Positions 11,175 through 22,934 of a stretch of 64,000 nt of DNA are shown in pieces. How positions within the stretch are numbered: the stretch's first letter is position 1; each line of letters opens with the position of its first letter. The notes under the pieces are model-generated. The model was not told the DNA's origin. It ran no database searches and worked only from the letters and a program-made list of their open reading frames with translations. The DNA comes from Hyperoodon ampullatus (lineage: Eukaryota > Chordata > Mammalia > Artiodactyla > Ziphiidae). A program made the translations under genes and the position numbers. The DNA is taken from assembly GCA_949752795.1 (NCBI GenBank), contig OX457071.1:27450800-27514799 (forward strand). Reading direction: 5' to 3'.

Positions 11175-12063
11175 ATGAGAAGACAGAGAAATATGCAGCA
11201 GATGAAGGAGAAAGGTAAAAACCCATCAGACCAAACAAATGAAAAGGAAATAGACAGCCTACCTGAAAAAGAATTCAGAGTAATGATAGTAAAGATGATC
11301 CAAAATCTTGGAAATAGAATGGACAAAATACAACAAATGTTTAACAAGGACTAGAAGAACTAAAGAGCAAACAAAAAATGACAAACAACACAATAAATGA
11401 AATTAAAAATTCTCTGGAAGGAATCAATAGCAGAATAAATGAGGCAGAAGAATGGATAAGTGACATGGAAGATAAAATAGTGGAAATAATTACTGCAGAG
11501 CAGAATAAAGAAAAAAGAATGAAAAGAATTGAGGACAGTCTCAGAGACCTCTGGGACAACATTAAACACACCAACATTTGAATTATAGGGGTCCCAGAAG
11601 AAGAAGAGAAAAAGAAAGGGACTGAGAAAATATTTGAAGAGATTATACTTGAAAACTTCTCTAATATGGGAAAGGAAACAGTTAATCAAGTCCAGGAAGT
11701 GCAGAGTCCCATACAGGATAAATCCTAAGAGAAAGCCACCAAGACACATATTAATCAAACTATCAAAAATTAAATACAAAGAAAAAATATTAAAGGCAGA
11801 AAGGGTAAAGCAACAAATAACATACAGGGAATCCCTATAAGGTAAACAGCTGATCTTTCAGCAGAAACTCTGCAACCCAGAAGAGTGTGGCAGGACATAT
11901 TTAAAGTGATGAAAGGGAAAAACCTACAACCAAGATTACTCTACCCAACAAAATCTCATTCAGATTCGATGGAGAAATTAAAATCTTCACAGACAAGCAA
12001 AAGCTAAGAGAATTCAGCACTACCAAACCAGCTTTAAAACAAACACTAAAGGAACTTCTCTAG
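11175..12063 (+). pseudogene. L1 ORF1 remnant (RNA-binding chaperone), broken
   Basis: The start is MRRQRNMQQMKEKGK. Residues that would form the coiled coil follow (INSRINEAEEWISDMEDKI). The last coding block reads REFSTTKPALKQTLKELL before a stop at 12061. The frame is broken by a stop ending at 11354, a change of frame near 11378, a stop after KHTNI at 11581, and later shifts. ORF1p normally trimerises and coats L1 RNA; this copy cannot make it. Confidence 0.9.
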
Positions 12064-12110
12064 GCATGAAACACAAGGAAAAGACCTACAATAACAAACC
12101 CAAAAGAATT

Positions 12111-15100
12111 ATGAAAATGGTAATAGGAACATACATATCGATAATTACCTTAAATATAAATGGATAAAATGCTCCAACCAAGAGACATAGACTGGCTGAA
12201 TGGATACAAAAACAAGACCTGTATATATGCTGTCTACAAGAGACCCACTTCAGACCTAGGGACACATACAGACTGAAAGTGAGGGCATGGAAAAAGATAT
12301 TCCATGCAAATGGAAATCAAAAGAAAGCTGGAGTAGCAATACTCAGAGTAGTCAAAATAGATTTTAAAATAAAATCTATTACAAGAGACAAAGAAGGACA
12401 CTACATAACGATCAAGGGATCAATCCAAGAAGAAGAAATAACAATTGTAAATATTTATGCACCCAACATAGGAACACCTCAGTACATAAGGCAAATGCTA
12501 ACAGCCATAAAAGGGGAAATCGACAGCAACACAATCATAGTAGGGGACTTTAACACCCCACTTCCACCAATGGACAGATCATCCAAAATGAAAATAAATA
12601 AGAAAACACAAGCTTTAAATGACACATTAGACAAGATGGACTTAATTGATATTTTTAGGACATTTCATCCAAAAACAACAGAATACCCTTTCTTCTCAAG
12701 TGCTCATGGATCATGCTCCAGGATAGATCATATCTCGGGTCACAAATCAAGCCTTGGTAAATTTAAGAAAATTGAAATCCTATCAAGAATCAGTTCTGAC
12801 CACAATGCTATAACACTAGAGATCACTTACAGGAAAAAAACTGTAAAAACCACAAACACATGGAGGCTAAACACTACACTACTAAATAACCAAGAGATCA
12901 CTGAAGAAATCAAATAGGAAATCAAAAAATACCTTGAAACAAATGACAACAAAAACACAACGAACCAAAATTTATGGGATGCAGCAAAAGGAGTTGTAAG
13001 AGGGATTTTATAGCAATACAATCTTAACTCGAGAAACAAGAAACATCTCAAATAAACAACCTAACCTTACACCTAAAACAATTAGAGAAAGAAGAACAAA
13101 ACAAACCCAAAGTTAGCAGAAGGAAAGAAATCATAGAGAGCAGATCAGAAATAAATGAAAAAGAAATGAAGAAAACAATAGCAAAGATCAATAAAACTAA
13201 AAGCTGGTTCTTTGAGAAGATAAACAAAATTGATAAGCCATTAACCAGACTCATCAAGAAAAAAAAGGGAGAAGATTCAAATCAACTGAATTAGAAATGA
13301 AAAATGAGAACAACTGACACTGCAGAAATACAAAGGATCATGAGAGATTACTACAAGCAAATATATGCAAATAAAATGGACAAACTGGAAGAAATGGACA
13401 CATTCTTGGAAAAGGACAACCTTCCAAGACTGAACCAGGAATAAAAAGAATATATAAACAGACCAATCACAAGCACTGATGTTGAAACTGTGATAAAAAA
13501 TCTTCCAACAAACAAAAGCCCAGGACCAGATGTCTTCACAGGTGAATTCTATCAAACATTTAGAGAAGAGCTAACACCTATCCTTCTCAAACTCTTCCAA
13601 AATAGAGCAGAGGGAGGAACACTACCAAACTCATTCTATGAGGCCACCATAACCCTGACACCAAGACCAGACAAAGATGTCACAAGAAAAAGAAAACTAC
13701 AGGCCAATATCACTGATGAATATAGATTCAAAAATCCTCAACAAAATACTGGCAAACAGAATGCAATAGCACATTAAAAGGATCATACACCACGATCAAG
13801 TGGGGTTTATCCCAGGAATGCAAGGATTCTTCAATATAGGCAAATCAATCAATGTGATAAACAATATTAACAAATTAAAGGATAAAAACCATATGATAAT
13901 CTCAATAGATGCAGAAAAAGCTTTTGACAAAATTCAACACCCATTTATGATAAAAGCCATCCAGAAAGTAGGCATAGAGGGAACTAACCTAAACATAATA
14001 AATGCCATATATGACAAACCCACAGCCAACATCATTCTCAGTGGTGAAAAACTGAAACCATTTCCACTAAGATCAGGAAAAAGACAAGGTTGCCCACTCT
14101 CACCACTATTATTCAACATAGTTTTGGAAGTCCTAGCCACAGCACTCAGAGAAGAAAAAGAAATAAAAGGAATCCAAATTGGAAAAGAAGTAAAACTGTC
14201 ACTGTTTGCAGATTATATAATATACATAGAGAATCCTAAAGATGTTACAAGAAAACTACTAGAGCTAATCAATGAATTTGGTAAAGTAGCAGGACACGAA
14301 ATTAATGCAAAGAAATCTTTTGCATTCCTATACACTAATGATGAAAATCTGAAAGAGAAATTAAGGAAACAATCCCATTTACCCTTGCAACAAAAAGAAT
14401 AAAATACCTAGGAATAAACCTATCTAAGGAGAAAAAAGACCTGTATGCAGAAAACTATAAGACACTGATGAAAGAAATTAAAGATGATACAAACAGATGG
14501 AGAGATATACCATGTTCCTGGACTGGAAGAACCAACATTGTGAAAATGACTAAACTACCCAAAGCAGTCTAAAGATTCAATGCAATCCCTATCAAACTAC
14601 CAATGGCATTTTTCACAGAACTAGAACAAAAAATTTCACAATTTATATGGAAACACAAAAGACCGTGAAAAGTCAAAGCAATCTTGAGAAAGAAAAACGG
14701 AGCTGGAGGAATCAAGCTCCCTGATTTCAGACTATACTACAAAGCTACAGAAGTCAAGACAGTATGGTACTGGCACAAAAACAGAAAGATAGATCAATGG
14801 AACAGGATAGAAAGCCCAGAGATAAACCCATGCACATATGGTCACGTTATCTTGATAAAGGAGGCAAGAGTATACAATGGAGAAAAGACAGCCTCTTCAA
14901 TAAGTGGTGCTGGGAAAACTGGACAGCTACATGTAAAAGAATCAAATTAGAACACTCCCTAACACCATACACAAAAATACACTCAAAATGGATTAAAGAC
15001 CTAAATGTAAGGCCAGAAATTATAAAATTCTTAGAAGAAAACATAGGCAGAACACTCTATGACATAAATCAGAGCAAGATCCTTTTTGACACACCTGTTA

Positions 15101-15916
15101 GAGAGAGGGAAATAAAAACAAACAAATGGGACCTAATGAGACTGAGAAGCTTTCGCACAGCAAAGGGAACCATAAACAAGACGAAAAGACGACCCTCAGA
15201 ATAGGAGAAAATATTTGCAAACAAAGCAACTGACAAAGGATTAATCTCCGAAATTTACAAGCAGCTCATGAAGCTCAATATCAAAAAAACAAACAACCTA
15301 ATCCAAAAATGGACAGAAGACCTAAATAGACATTTCTCCAAAGAAGATATACAAATTGCCAACAAACACATGAAAGGATGCTCACCATCACTAATCATTA
15401 GAGAAATGCAAATCAAAACTACAATGTGGTATCACCTCAAACCCGTCAGAATGGGCATCATCACAAAATCTACAAACAATAAATGCTGGAGAGGGTGTGG
15501 AGAAAAGGGAACCCTCATGAACTGTTGGTGGGAATATAAATTGATACAGCCACTCTGGAAAACAGTATGGAGGTTCCTTAAAAAACTAAAAATAGAACTA
15601 CCATCCGACCCAGCAATCCCATACTGGGCATATACCCTGAGAAAACCATAATTCAAAAAGAGTCATGTACCACAATGTTCATTGCAGCTCTATTTACAAT
15701 AGCAAGGACATGGAAGCAACCTAAGTGTCCATCGACAGATGAATGGATAAAGAAGAGTGGCACATATACACAATGGAATATTACTCTGCCATAAAAAGGA
15801 ACAAAATTGAGTTATTCGTAGTAAGGTGGATGGACCTCGAGTCAGTCAAACAGAGTGAAGTAAATCAGGAAGAGAAAAACAAATACCGTTTGCTAACACA
15901 TACATATGGAATCTAA
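12111..15916 (+). pseudogene. L1 ORF2 remnant (endonuclease and reverse transcriptase), broken
   Basis: The endonuclease part (12111-12917) carries GDFN and RIDHI motifs but has a nonsense codon at 12165 and a stop at 12915. The reverse transcriptase part has [18 protein letters not shown] around 14080-14140. The catalytic FADD box reads FADY near 14207-14218, so a metal-binding Asp is lost. The frame changes several times (13490, 13800, 14684, 14764). The C-terminal Cys-rich block (CWRGCGEKG, near 15484) is recognisable. Confidence 0.92.
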
Positions 15917-16408
15917 AAAAAAAAAAATGGTCATGAAGAACCTATGGACAGGACAGGAATAAAGACATAGACCTACTAGAGAATGGACTTGAGGACATGG
16001 GGATGGGGAAGGGTAAGCTGGTACGAAGTGAGAGAGTGGCATGGACATATATACAGTACCAAATGTAAAATAGATAGCTAGTGGGAAGCAGCCACATAGC
16101 ACAGGGAGATTAGTGCGGTGCTATGTGACCACTTAGAGGGGCGGGATAGGGAGGGTGGGAGGGAGATGCAAGAGGGAGGGGATATGGGGATATATGTATA
16201 CTTATAGCTGATTCACTTTGTGATACAGCAGAAACTAACACACCATTGTAAAGCAATTATACTCCAATAAAGTTATTCAATTTAATTAAGCCCATTATAT
16301 CTGAAATTTTTCCACTTGTTGGTCTTGACAGTTTCCCTTGACAAAATGTAGGAAAGTAAGTACCAATATTTGTGGTTAAGAAGGTTGATTTTTCAGATTT
16401 AGCCTATA

Positions 16409-16636
16409 TATATTTTTTTTTTTTTTTTTTTTTTGCGGTACGTGGGCGTGGGCCTCTCACTGTTGTGGCCTCTCCCGTTGCGGAGCACAGGCTCCGGACG
16501 CGCAGGCTCAGCAGCCATGGCTCACGGGCCCAGCCGCTCCATGGCATGTGGGATCTTCCCGGACCGGGGCACGAACCCGTGTCCCCTGCATCGGCAGGGG
16601 GACTCTGAAGCACTGTGCCACCAGGGAAGCCCCCTT
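16409..16636 (-). mobile_element. CHR SINE, reverse orientation
   Basis: A full-length short-form CHR with poly-T 16411-16434. A 12-bp target duplication gatttagcctat is perfect at 16396-16407 and 16637-16648. A small internal duplication of gtgggc sits near 16442-16451. Confidence 0.95.
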
Positions 16637-16664
16637 GATTTAGCCTATTTTTGAACCATGAGAT

Positions 16665-16835
16665 TATATAGTTTGCTCTGTTTGGTCCTTAAAATAACCC
16701 TATAAATTAGGCAGGGGATACACTTATATCCAGTTCACAGATGAGAAAATTGATCAGGGATTCTGTGGCTGTCCTAAGGCTAAAAACTTAGCAAGTGACA
16801 AGGGTGATCTTTTTATTCCAAACTTTTCCTTTTCC
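16665..16835 (-). repeat. MIR element, reverse orientation
   Basis: The reversed MIR order ataaccctataaattaggca, cacagatgagaaaattg and gcaagtgacaagg is visible but divergent. Confidence 0.65.
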
Positions 16836-17746
16836 TACTGGTCAACCCTGCAATAGAACTTCACACAAGATCCCGAAGCTATGTCTTCCTTACTTTGTAT
16901 AGTGGACCTGAAAGTGCAGGCAATTTTAGGAAATGTCAAAACATGTAGTAGAGACTTTGGCCTTGGGCCAAAGCAGAGAGTAAGTATCAGAACCTTTCCA
17001 TGTCAACCCTACCAAACCTGAAACAGCACATTTCTCCTGGTTCTGATTACTCAACACTCTGGAACCACTTACAATAAAGCTATAAAAGAACTGCAGTAGA
17101 TAATTAAAGAAAGATGAGCAGTGAAACTGAAACAATTCCAGCGAATATATACCCTCGAAGATGCCAAGAGAACTTCTCCATCTCCTTGGGATCCCCTCCC
17201 TAAACTTGTGGGAGAGTAGCAGACACCAGACACATTTTTGCCTGAAGAAAAATACATAGCACGTAGCCCACTACTGGGCCAGTGGGCGTGGGGAAAGCAT
17301 CAGAGCCAATTTCCCCTTCACTCAGCAGCTGTCATGCCAGCCAAGCTGGCTTCCCTGGGCCTTTTTAAGGAAGCACGTCTGGCGTAAAGCCATCACTTCT
17401 ACTGACTATAAATTATCTTAGCCATCTCTATCGCCCCACATCTGTGCAAATCTGTGCAACCCAAAATTTGTGATCTACCTTTGATATCATTCTACCACCA
17501 TGGAAAAATAGAAATGCCATATTAGCTTCCAACAGAAGCAGTAAATGTTGCTTTATAGAAGGAAGTGATTGTTTTCTAAGAATGCTAACTCCAAAACTTA
17601 GTGTGAGTCTCCAAATAACCCTATAGTTCCTTAAAATAATAAGATTTAATAACAGAATTTAATAGACATTTTTGTTTAACAGCTACAAGTACACTCCTCA
17701 AACAACCATGTATGGACAGTTTAGTAGAAAGCTTAGAGAAAGTATA
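16836..17746. other. Intronic stretch, nothing recognised
   Basis: Mixed-composition sequence with no clear repeat or exon. Confidence 0.5.
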
Positions 17747-17754
17747 CTGTAATG

Positions 17755-17977
17755 CAGGGATTCCCAACTTCAGTGCTGTTGACATTATGGGTTTGATAAG
17801 TTTTCATTGTGAGGAGTGTCCTCTGCCTTGTAGGTTGTTTAGCGGCATTCCTGGTTTCTACTGACTAGATGTCAGGAGTACCCAACCCCCCCCCCCCCAA
17901 TTTTGATATTTAAAAATGTCTCCTGACCTTGCCAAACAATTTCTGGGAAGAAAATTGTCCCTGACGGAGAACCATTG
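17755..17977 (+). mobile_element. hAT-type nonautonomous DNA transposon
   Basis: It starts cagggattcccaac and ends ggagaaccattg (degenerate inverted termini). The 8-bp flanks ctgtaatg (17747-17754) and gtgtaatg (17978-17985) match at 7 of 8, the size expected for hAT transposition. A run of 13 C at 17886-17898 lies inside it. Confidence 0.82.
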
Positions 17978-17985
17978 GTGTAATG

Positions 17986-18190
17986 GGAAGATAATGGGTC
18001 ATGTTACTTTCAGCTCCACCTCTTAATAGCTGTGTGCTCTTGAACAAGTTACCTAACTTCTCTGAGCCTCAGATTACTCCTCTGTAAAAATGAGGATGTA
18101 ATACCTACCTCATGTGATTGTTATGAGATTTAGTGATGCTTCATACGTAAAGTACCTAGTATCTAGCCGGATACATAAGAGGGAATCAAA
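17986..18190 (+). repeat. MIR element
   Basis: Core and tail are in order: cctcttaatagctgtgtgct, gttacctaacttctctgagc, ctctgtaaaaatgaggatg and acctacctcatgtgattgtt. Confidence 0.85.
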
Positions 18191-18915
18191 GACATATGCA
18201 TATGTGTATGTCTGTATATACATATATATACACAATTTATAATAAATATATCTGGGCTGGACAAATGCCTATTATAAATCTATGTTGGCAATGAGGTGAT
18301 ATGCTTAGGGTAATAGTCTTCAGATCTTTAAACATATAGCTAATAGAAACAATGCTTAAAGCAGACAATACTTTTGTGATGGTTAACTGTTTTCTCTTAC
18401 AAAGTGATACTGCATTTACCACCTTTCCATACCTAGAGGTATACGACCAGTGCGGACTAAAATGAGTTGAGAATTGATCGGCTTTAGTTGCACATAAGGA
18501 AATTTTACATAAATTATTATTAAATTTGTAAACTTGGAATCATACTTGTGTTTGTTTCAACTGACATCAGGCACCAGAATCACGTTACCATGAATTAAAT
18601 ATTACCTTTTTGGAAATTGGAATATCTTTTTTTTTTTCAGATTATCAAGTAGGCACCAATGTCTATGCTATTTATAACAGCAAAATCCTACTTTTTTCTC
18701 ACTAATAATTCATATTCTTTTAGGTATGTGAATATTAAAAATGGTAGAGATATTCTTAAAAATCTGATGTAACGAATTTATGCTTACTAAATCTTACCAA
18801 ACATGAGGCCAAGCAACAAAGTGTTTTAGAAGGAAAGTATCCAATTTCCACATGGCCATTAGTTTCCCAAATGGAGAATGGCTCTTTCTACTCACCCACC
18901 CACCCACACTCTTAC
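18191..18915. other. AT-rich intronic stretch
   Basis: TA- and TG-rich low-complexity sequence near 18195-18245, otherwise nothing recognised. A short CCCA-type repeat (18890-18908) borders the donor of the second coding exon. Confidence 0.5.
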
Positions 18916-19033
18916 TTTTCTTCTTTAGGACGTTCCTTTATCCAGCTGTTATCCTGTAAGACAGTCCTTCTTTTGTTCACATCGTGAAAACCCTGTTGCT
19001 TCAGTATAGTCCCCTGAGTGGTACTCTTCATAT
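18916..19033 (-). CDS. SCEL: SCEL second coding exon
   Basis: This 118-nt exon has acceptor GATAG|AT (AG at 19035-19034) preceded by TTTCATTTTTCTGTT, and donor AA|GTAAGA (18915-18910). It encodes residues 16-53 and begins in codon phase 1 with Met-Lys-Ser-Thr-Thr. The block RRTVLQDNSWIKERP is a near copy of the human block at the same position, and the exon gives the same 38 complete codons that I count in human. The segment is rich in Lys, Arg and Gln, including a KQQ run, which fits a transglutaminase cross-linking substrate. The two trailing bases AA join with A of the next exon to give Lys54. Confidence 0.94.
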
Positions 19034-19708
19034 CTATCAACAGAAAAATGAAACATCAAGAGATGTAGTTGCATGGAGTTGAGTGTGTGTTTATTAACTT
19101 GGAAATCTTGAGAGGAGCATCTGATTGGCCAGCATCACTCTCCTAGGCTGGCAAATCCAGTACTGTTTCAAAGTAGGATGCACTGGCAAGAAAGAACAAG
19201 TCCCACAGCCCATCATCAAAGATAACTTATAAAACTGCTCAGGTGCCAACTGAAATTGCTCGTGCACACCATGAAGCCCTGCCCCACACCTGGGAGTGTA
19301 GAACCACAGGCCTGGGAAAAACCAATACCGGGTTTAGTGGGTTGGCCATTTTGCTCAAAAAGAAATGTGCCTCAGAAGGACACACGAGACTGTTTTAGAA
19401 GTATCTAGTGAACAATAGTAAGTCCTGGTGCTTCTGATTGTAAATAACTTAATTCTTTGATCTCATGGGAGCCAAAAGCACAGAAGGTCACACACACTTG
19501 ATTTTTAAAAGAAATCTTTGAATTGCAATTAGATGAGTAAAATCTACAGCACTCTTACTTTTTTCTTAAGCCTAACTTTGGCCATGTTAATTAAATTAGA
19601 CGGTTGCTTCTAAGAATTTCACAGCTACATGAAAAAAAAAAAAGAACTGTGAGTTGTTTTTCCCAGATTTTTAAGTTCTCTGAGTAAGGGAAACATCATC
19701 TACATTAC
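19034..19708 (-). other. SCEL: SCEL first coding intron
   Basis: An intron of 675 bp between the start-codon exon and the second coding exon, bounded by GT at 19708 and AG at 19035. I recognise no repeat inside. Confidence 0.85.
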
Positions 19709-19751
19709 CATTTCCTGTGGGAGGTGTTTTTCTCAAGGTAAAATTGGACAT
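19709..19751 (-). CDS. SCEL: SCEL first coding exon (start codon)
   Basis: Read on the minus strand, the exon runs from 19770 to 19709. A long pyrimidine tract ending TTTTAG lies just upstream, then 19 nt of 5' UTR, then ATG at 19751-19749 with A at -3, a good Kozak context. The encoded start MSNFTLRKTPPTGN differs from the human start as I recall it at only a few positions. The donor is G|GTAATG, using GT at 19708-19707. The exon ends after the first base of a codon, and this base plus AT of the next exon makes Asp15. The short first coding exon is typical of the gene. A noncoding exon must lie further upstream (higher coordinate). Confidence 0.93.
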
Positions 19752-19929
19752 GCTGCCTTCCAGTAAGGATCTAAAAGAAAAATGGGGATGGGGAAAACAC
19801 AGTAATGACTCGACAAAGAATCAACAAGGGACTCATTCATTGCTAATGAGACACATTTTCCAATGACATTGGCGGTCACATAATCTGGTATAATGAATAC
19901 ATGATATGTATGAATACATGAAGTGACCC

Positions 19930-20150
19930 CTAAGAACCTGAGAGTTCATCTATTCCAATGCATTTATTTTACAGATGAGGAAACTGAAGCCAGGAGTGTT
20001 TAGTGTCCCCTGTGTTACAGGACAAGCAGTTGGCTGAGTCAGGCCGTCATTAACTCATTTATTCAATGAAAAAATATGCATTGAATGCTTGACACTGAGC
20101 CAGGAGCTGGAGACACAAAAAGATAAGTAAGACGAGTATTGGGCCAGGTC
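19930..20150. repeat. Ancient MIR/L2-like fragments
   Basis: Blocks such as ttttacagatgaggaaactg and tgcttgacactgagccagga resemble old mammalian repeats. The boundaries and families are uncertain. Confidence 0.4.
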
Positions 20151-21689
20151 AACAGGGAGACGGAGACATGGAGTTTACAGCACAATGTGCAGGAGGGCTC
20201 ATCAGCTCCTTCTTTGCGGAAGCCAAAGTGAACCCAGGCAACTGACATGTGTTTAGAAGGGAAGCAGCCAGAGCGTGGAAATCACAGATCTTGGGAAGCA
20301 CTGGTGGTTTTAGGTAAGCCTTGTGTGGGAAAGCCCTAAGATTCTCAGCTGTGACGAACTGCTACTGCCAAGCTGCTAAGGGACTGAGGTGATTCTCATT
20401 CCCAGTTTGCCTGGGATGATGGTGCGTTGAGAGCTGCATTACGACACTGAGTCTTAGGCACTTTTGCTTTTGATGGCCTTTTCCTTCACACACAAGCACA
20501 TGCACACACATGCATACACATACAAAATTAAAAATATTTTATGACTGTGTTAGTATAACGATGAATAACAATCCAGGCTGGCTTTGTTAATACGTATTCA
20601 TTATTGTTATCGTATTCATTTTTTCTTCTGCTGTTAAAAGGAATTAAAATTAGGACCCTTTTGTGGGCCCCTAAAAGGGGTCCCAGGTGTGGCCTTTTCT
20701 GCTTAACGGATAAGTCAGCCCTGAGTTTCCCTGAATGTGGGACTTTCAGTTTTTAAACTGGAAAAGTCCTGGGCAAACAGGACTGGGCTGGTCACCCTAG
20801 GTGGGACATTATGTTTTTTGCAGGTTTCATCCCACCAGACAGTGTAGGACTGTTGGAGGGGCCCTCCATCTCAAGTCAGAAGCAAATCCTACATCCAGCT
20901 TCATGACATCAAAGTTCTGCGATCGAACCACTGAATCTCCCTGTAAACTGTGCTAATGAAACCTGCCGTCTACTTCATAAGGTTGTGATGATCAAACGAA
21001 TAATGTACACAAACATCACTTTGTTAAACTATAAATGCTGTTGGGACTTACAGCTGTATCACCCGACAGCAGTTTCTAGGTATAACGTGGAGATTCTACA
21101 GCCCTCATCTCCCACCCTCTGGTCCAAACGTATCTCCTACAGTAACTTGCCATAGGACTTGAAGTGGTAAAGATGCATTCCTCTGGATCAAGGCATGGTT
21201 TCCCTAGTACCTTTATTTAGAATATCAGTGCTCCTAGAGTCGGTGAGAGGTGGCAGCTGCTGGTGACTTTACCAGCCTGGTGCTCGGCGGTACGGGCTCA
21301 CGGCTGCATCTCATCTGGGGAACTGCCCTTACTTGCTGGGGCTGCCAGTTACACACCCTCCTCATCCACTGAACCTGCAGCCAGCGACTGAGTGACCTGG
21401 AATGTAGAGCCAGTCCTGCAGGTGACTGGTGCTTTAGCACTCACCATGGCAGAAGCTAGGCTAGCAGGGGGCTCATCGTCGCTCAGCTCCTTCTCTTCCC
21501 GCCCCGCCCCCCCACCGCTTCCCTTTCTCCTTTCTTCTGAGTGAATACCCTACATACGTCACAGGCACCCAAAGTCCTCCCAGGCACTGCTTCTAGGGGA
21601 CCCAACCTAAGACTAACAACCAGCCTAAGACCAGCCGCTGTTCGCTCCGCTGAGAGTCTGAAGGTCTTAGTGAAATTAGAAAGACCTGC
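20151..21689. other. Upstream stretch, nothing assigned
   Basis: Mixed sequence with a CA-rich patch near 20485-20525 and a slightly GC-richer block at 21230-21530. That block contains a GC box (ccgccccgcc) near 21500. There is no supported exon. It could be part of the SCEL first intron if the first exon lies further up. Confidence 0.4.
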
Positions 21690-21860
21690 ATGTACAGTGT
21701 GCTATTTACTGACTGTGTCACCTTGGGGATGCTGCAGTTCAGCTCCTTTATCTGTAAAATGAGGTGAATTGGGACTGTTTTGAGGATCAGGTTCGATGAC
21801 ATATGTAAAGTGCCTGATTACTGGCCAACACAGAGTAAGTGCTCAATAATTCTTAACTTC
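21690..21860 (+). repeat. MIR element
   Basis: Blocks in order: actgactgtgtcaccttggg, tttatctgtaaaatgaggtg, catatgtaaagtgcctga and gtaagtgctcaataattctt. Confidence 0.85.
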
Positions 21861-22420
21861 ATGCTTCTATCACCTTGGAAAGCGTTAAGCGTAAAGATGA
21901 GATGTGGTCAGGTGTGGGAAGGAGATGCAACGGCCTTGCATTTGGGCCCTGGGCACCCAGGGATTGTGGGGTGGCCACTGTCTCACTGTATTTGGAGGTC
22001 CCTAAAACTCTGGCAGAAATGGGAGGAAAAGAGGCATGCAAACTTCAGTCTGAACTACTTGTTCACTTCACCTCAGTCTGGCCTTGATTCTCTGGGTTCT
22101 TGGCTAACCTACTTCCTGTTTCTAAATGGCTCTGATAAACTCTTTTCCTGAACTGGTAAAGACCTGGAAGGTTCGTAGCTGATTGAACTGGGATTCTGAG
22201 GTGGGCAGAATGCTGAGTGTATATCTGGTGATACACTTGCAGAGATTGCAAACTCAGTCGTGAAATACAGGGAAGGGTCAATGGAGAAAAGTCATTTTGC
22301 AATTATCTGCTTATTTGTCTCTCACAAAAGACCGAGTGTCCTGTGAGCCAGACTTAAGACTGTCCCTTCTCTATTTCCAGTGTGTGGGACAGAGTGGATG
22401 CTCCCTAGGTGCTTACTAGG

Positions 22421-22790
22421 TGCTGAATTTGGTCCCTCTCAAAATTCCTAACACCCCAGTACCTCAGAATGTGACTATAGTTGGAGGTGAGGCTTTTAAA
22501 GAAGTGATTAAGTTAAAATGAGGCCATTAGGGTGAGGTCTAATCCAATCTGTCCCATGACCTTATAAGAAGAGGAATTTGGACACACAGAGACACCAGGG
22601 ATATGTCTGCATAGACGAAAGGACATGAGAGGACACAGAGAGAAAGAAGGTGGCCATCTGCTAACTGAGGGGAGAGGCCTCAGGAGAAAACAAAACTCAT
22701 GACACCTTGATCTTAGACTTCCAGCCTCCAGACCTATGAGGCGACAAATTTCTGTTATTGAAGTCCATCAGCCCTAGCAAACTAATAGAG
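22421..22790 (+). mobile_element. MaLR (MLT1-like) solo LTR
   Basis: Many landmark blocks of the MLT1 group appear in order: cccagtacctcagaatgtga, gttaaaatgaggccattagg, ttataagaagaggaatttgg, gacaccttgatcttagactt and ccctagcaaactaatag. It is a degraded LTR of an old ERVL-type retroelement with no internal region. Confidence 0.8.
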
Positions 22791-22934
22791 TGCTTATGGG
22801 AAAAGTGGTTTAAAGATTTCTAAAATAGCTAAGTGATTCAAAGGGCTTTGTGTTACCCTGTCTCTGACCTGTGCCCTTTGTGTCTTTAATTGCCCTACTG
22901 CCCGGGGCAATTGCCAATAGCCATAGTACCTGTT

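Larger units (their letters stand above)
10551..16278 (+). mobile_element. L1 LINE, near full length, inactivated
   Basis: The order is 5' UTR (10551-11174), broken ORF1, broken ORF2 and a 3' UTR ending ccaataaagttattc. The target duplication aatttaattaggccca (10535-10550) and aatttaattaagccca (16279-16294) match at 15 of 16 bases and define both ends. There is no long poly-A tail. The element is antisense to SCEL and makes up most of the intron between the second and third coding exons. It is probably slightly truncated in the 5' UTR. Several nonsense and frameshift changes make it nonfunctional. Confidence 0.95.
1..19770 (-). other. SCEL: SCEL (sciellin) gene, 5' half of coding region with introns
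   Basis: Six exons on the minus strand splice in one frame: G+AT gives Asp, AA+A gives Lys, and AG+G, AG+G and AG+A each give Arg. Together they encode the first 132 residues plus two bases of the next codon. Known of the family: sciellin is a cytoplasmic precursor of the cornified envelope in stratified squamous epithelia. It has a Lys/Gln-rich N-terminal part, a run of roughly 20-residue repeats and a C-terminal LIM domain, and it is cross-linked by transglutaminases. Only the N-terminal part lies here. The repeat region and LIM domain would be to the left of base 1. Each block matches my memory of the human N-terminus with the same residue numbering. The introns are about 0.6, 5.5, 3.5, 8.8 and 0.7 kb and are packed with repeats. 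The open frame and intact splice sites argue against a pseudogene in this part. Confidence 0.93.

Noticed and set aside
21498..21516. GC box as the SCEL promoter
   Set aside because: A single Sp1-like match without a downstream donor that fits a first exon. The site at 34723 is a better candidate, though still unproven.
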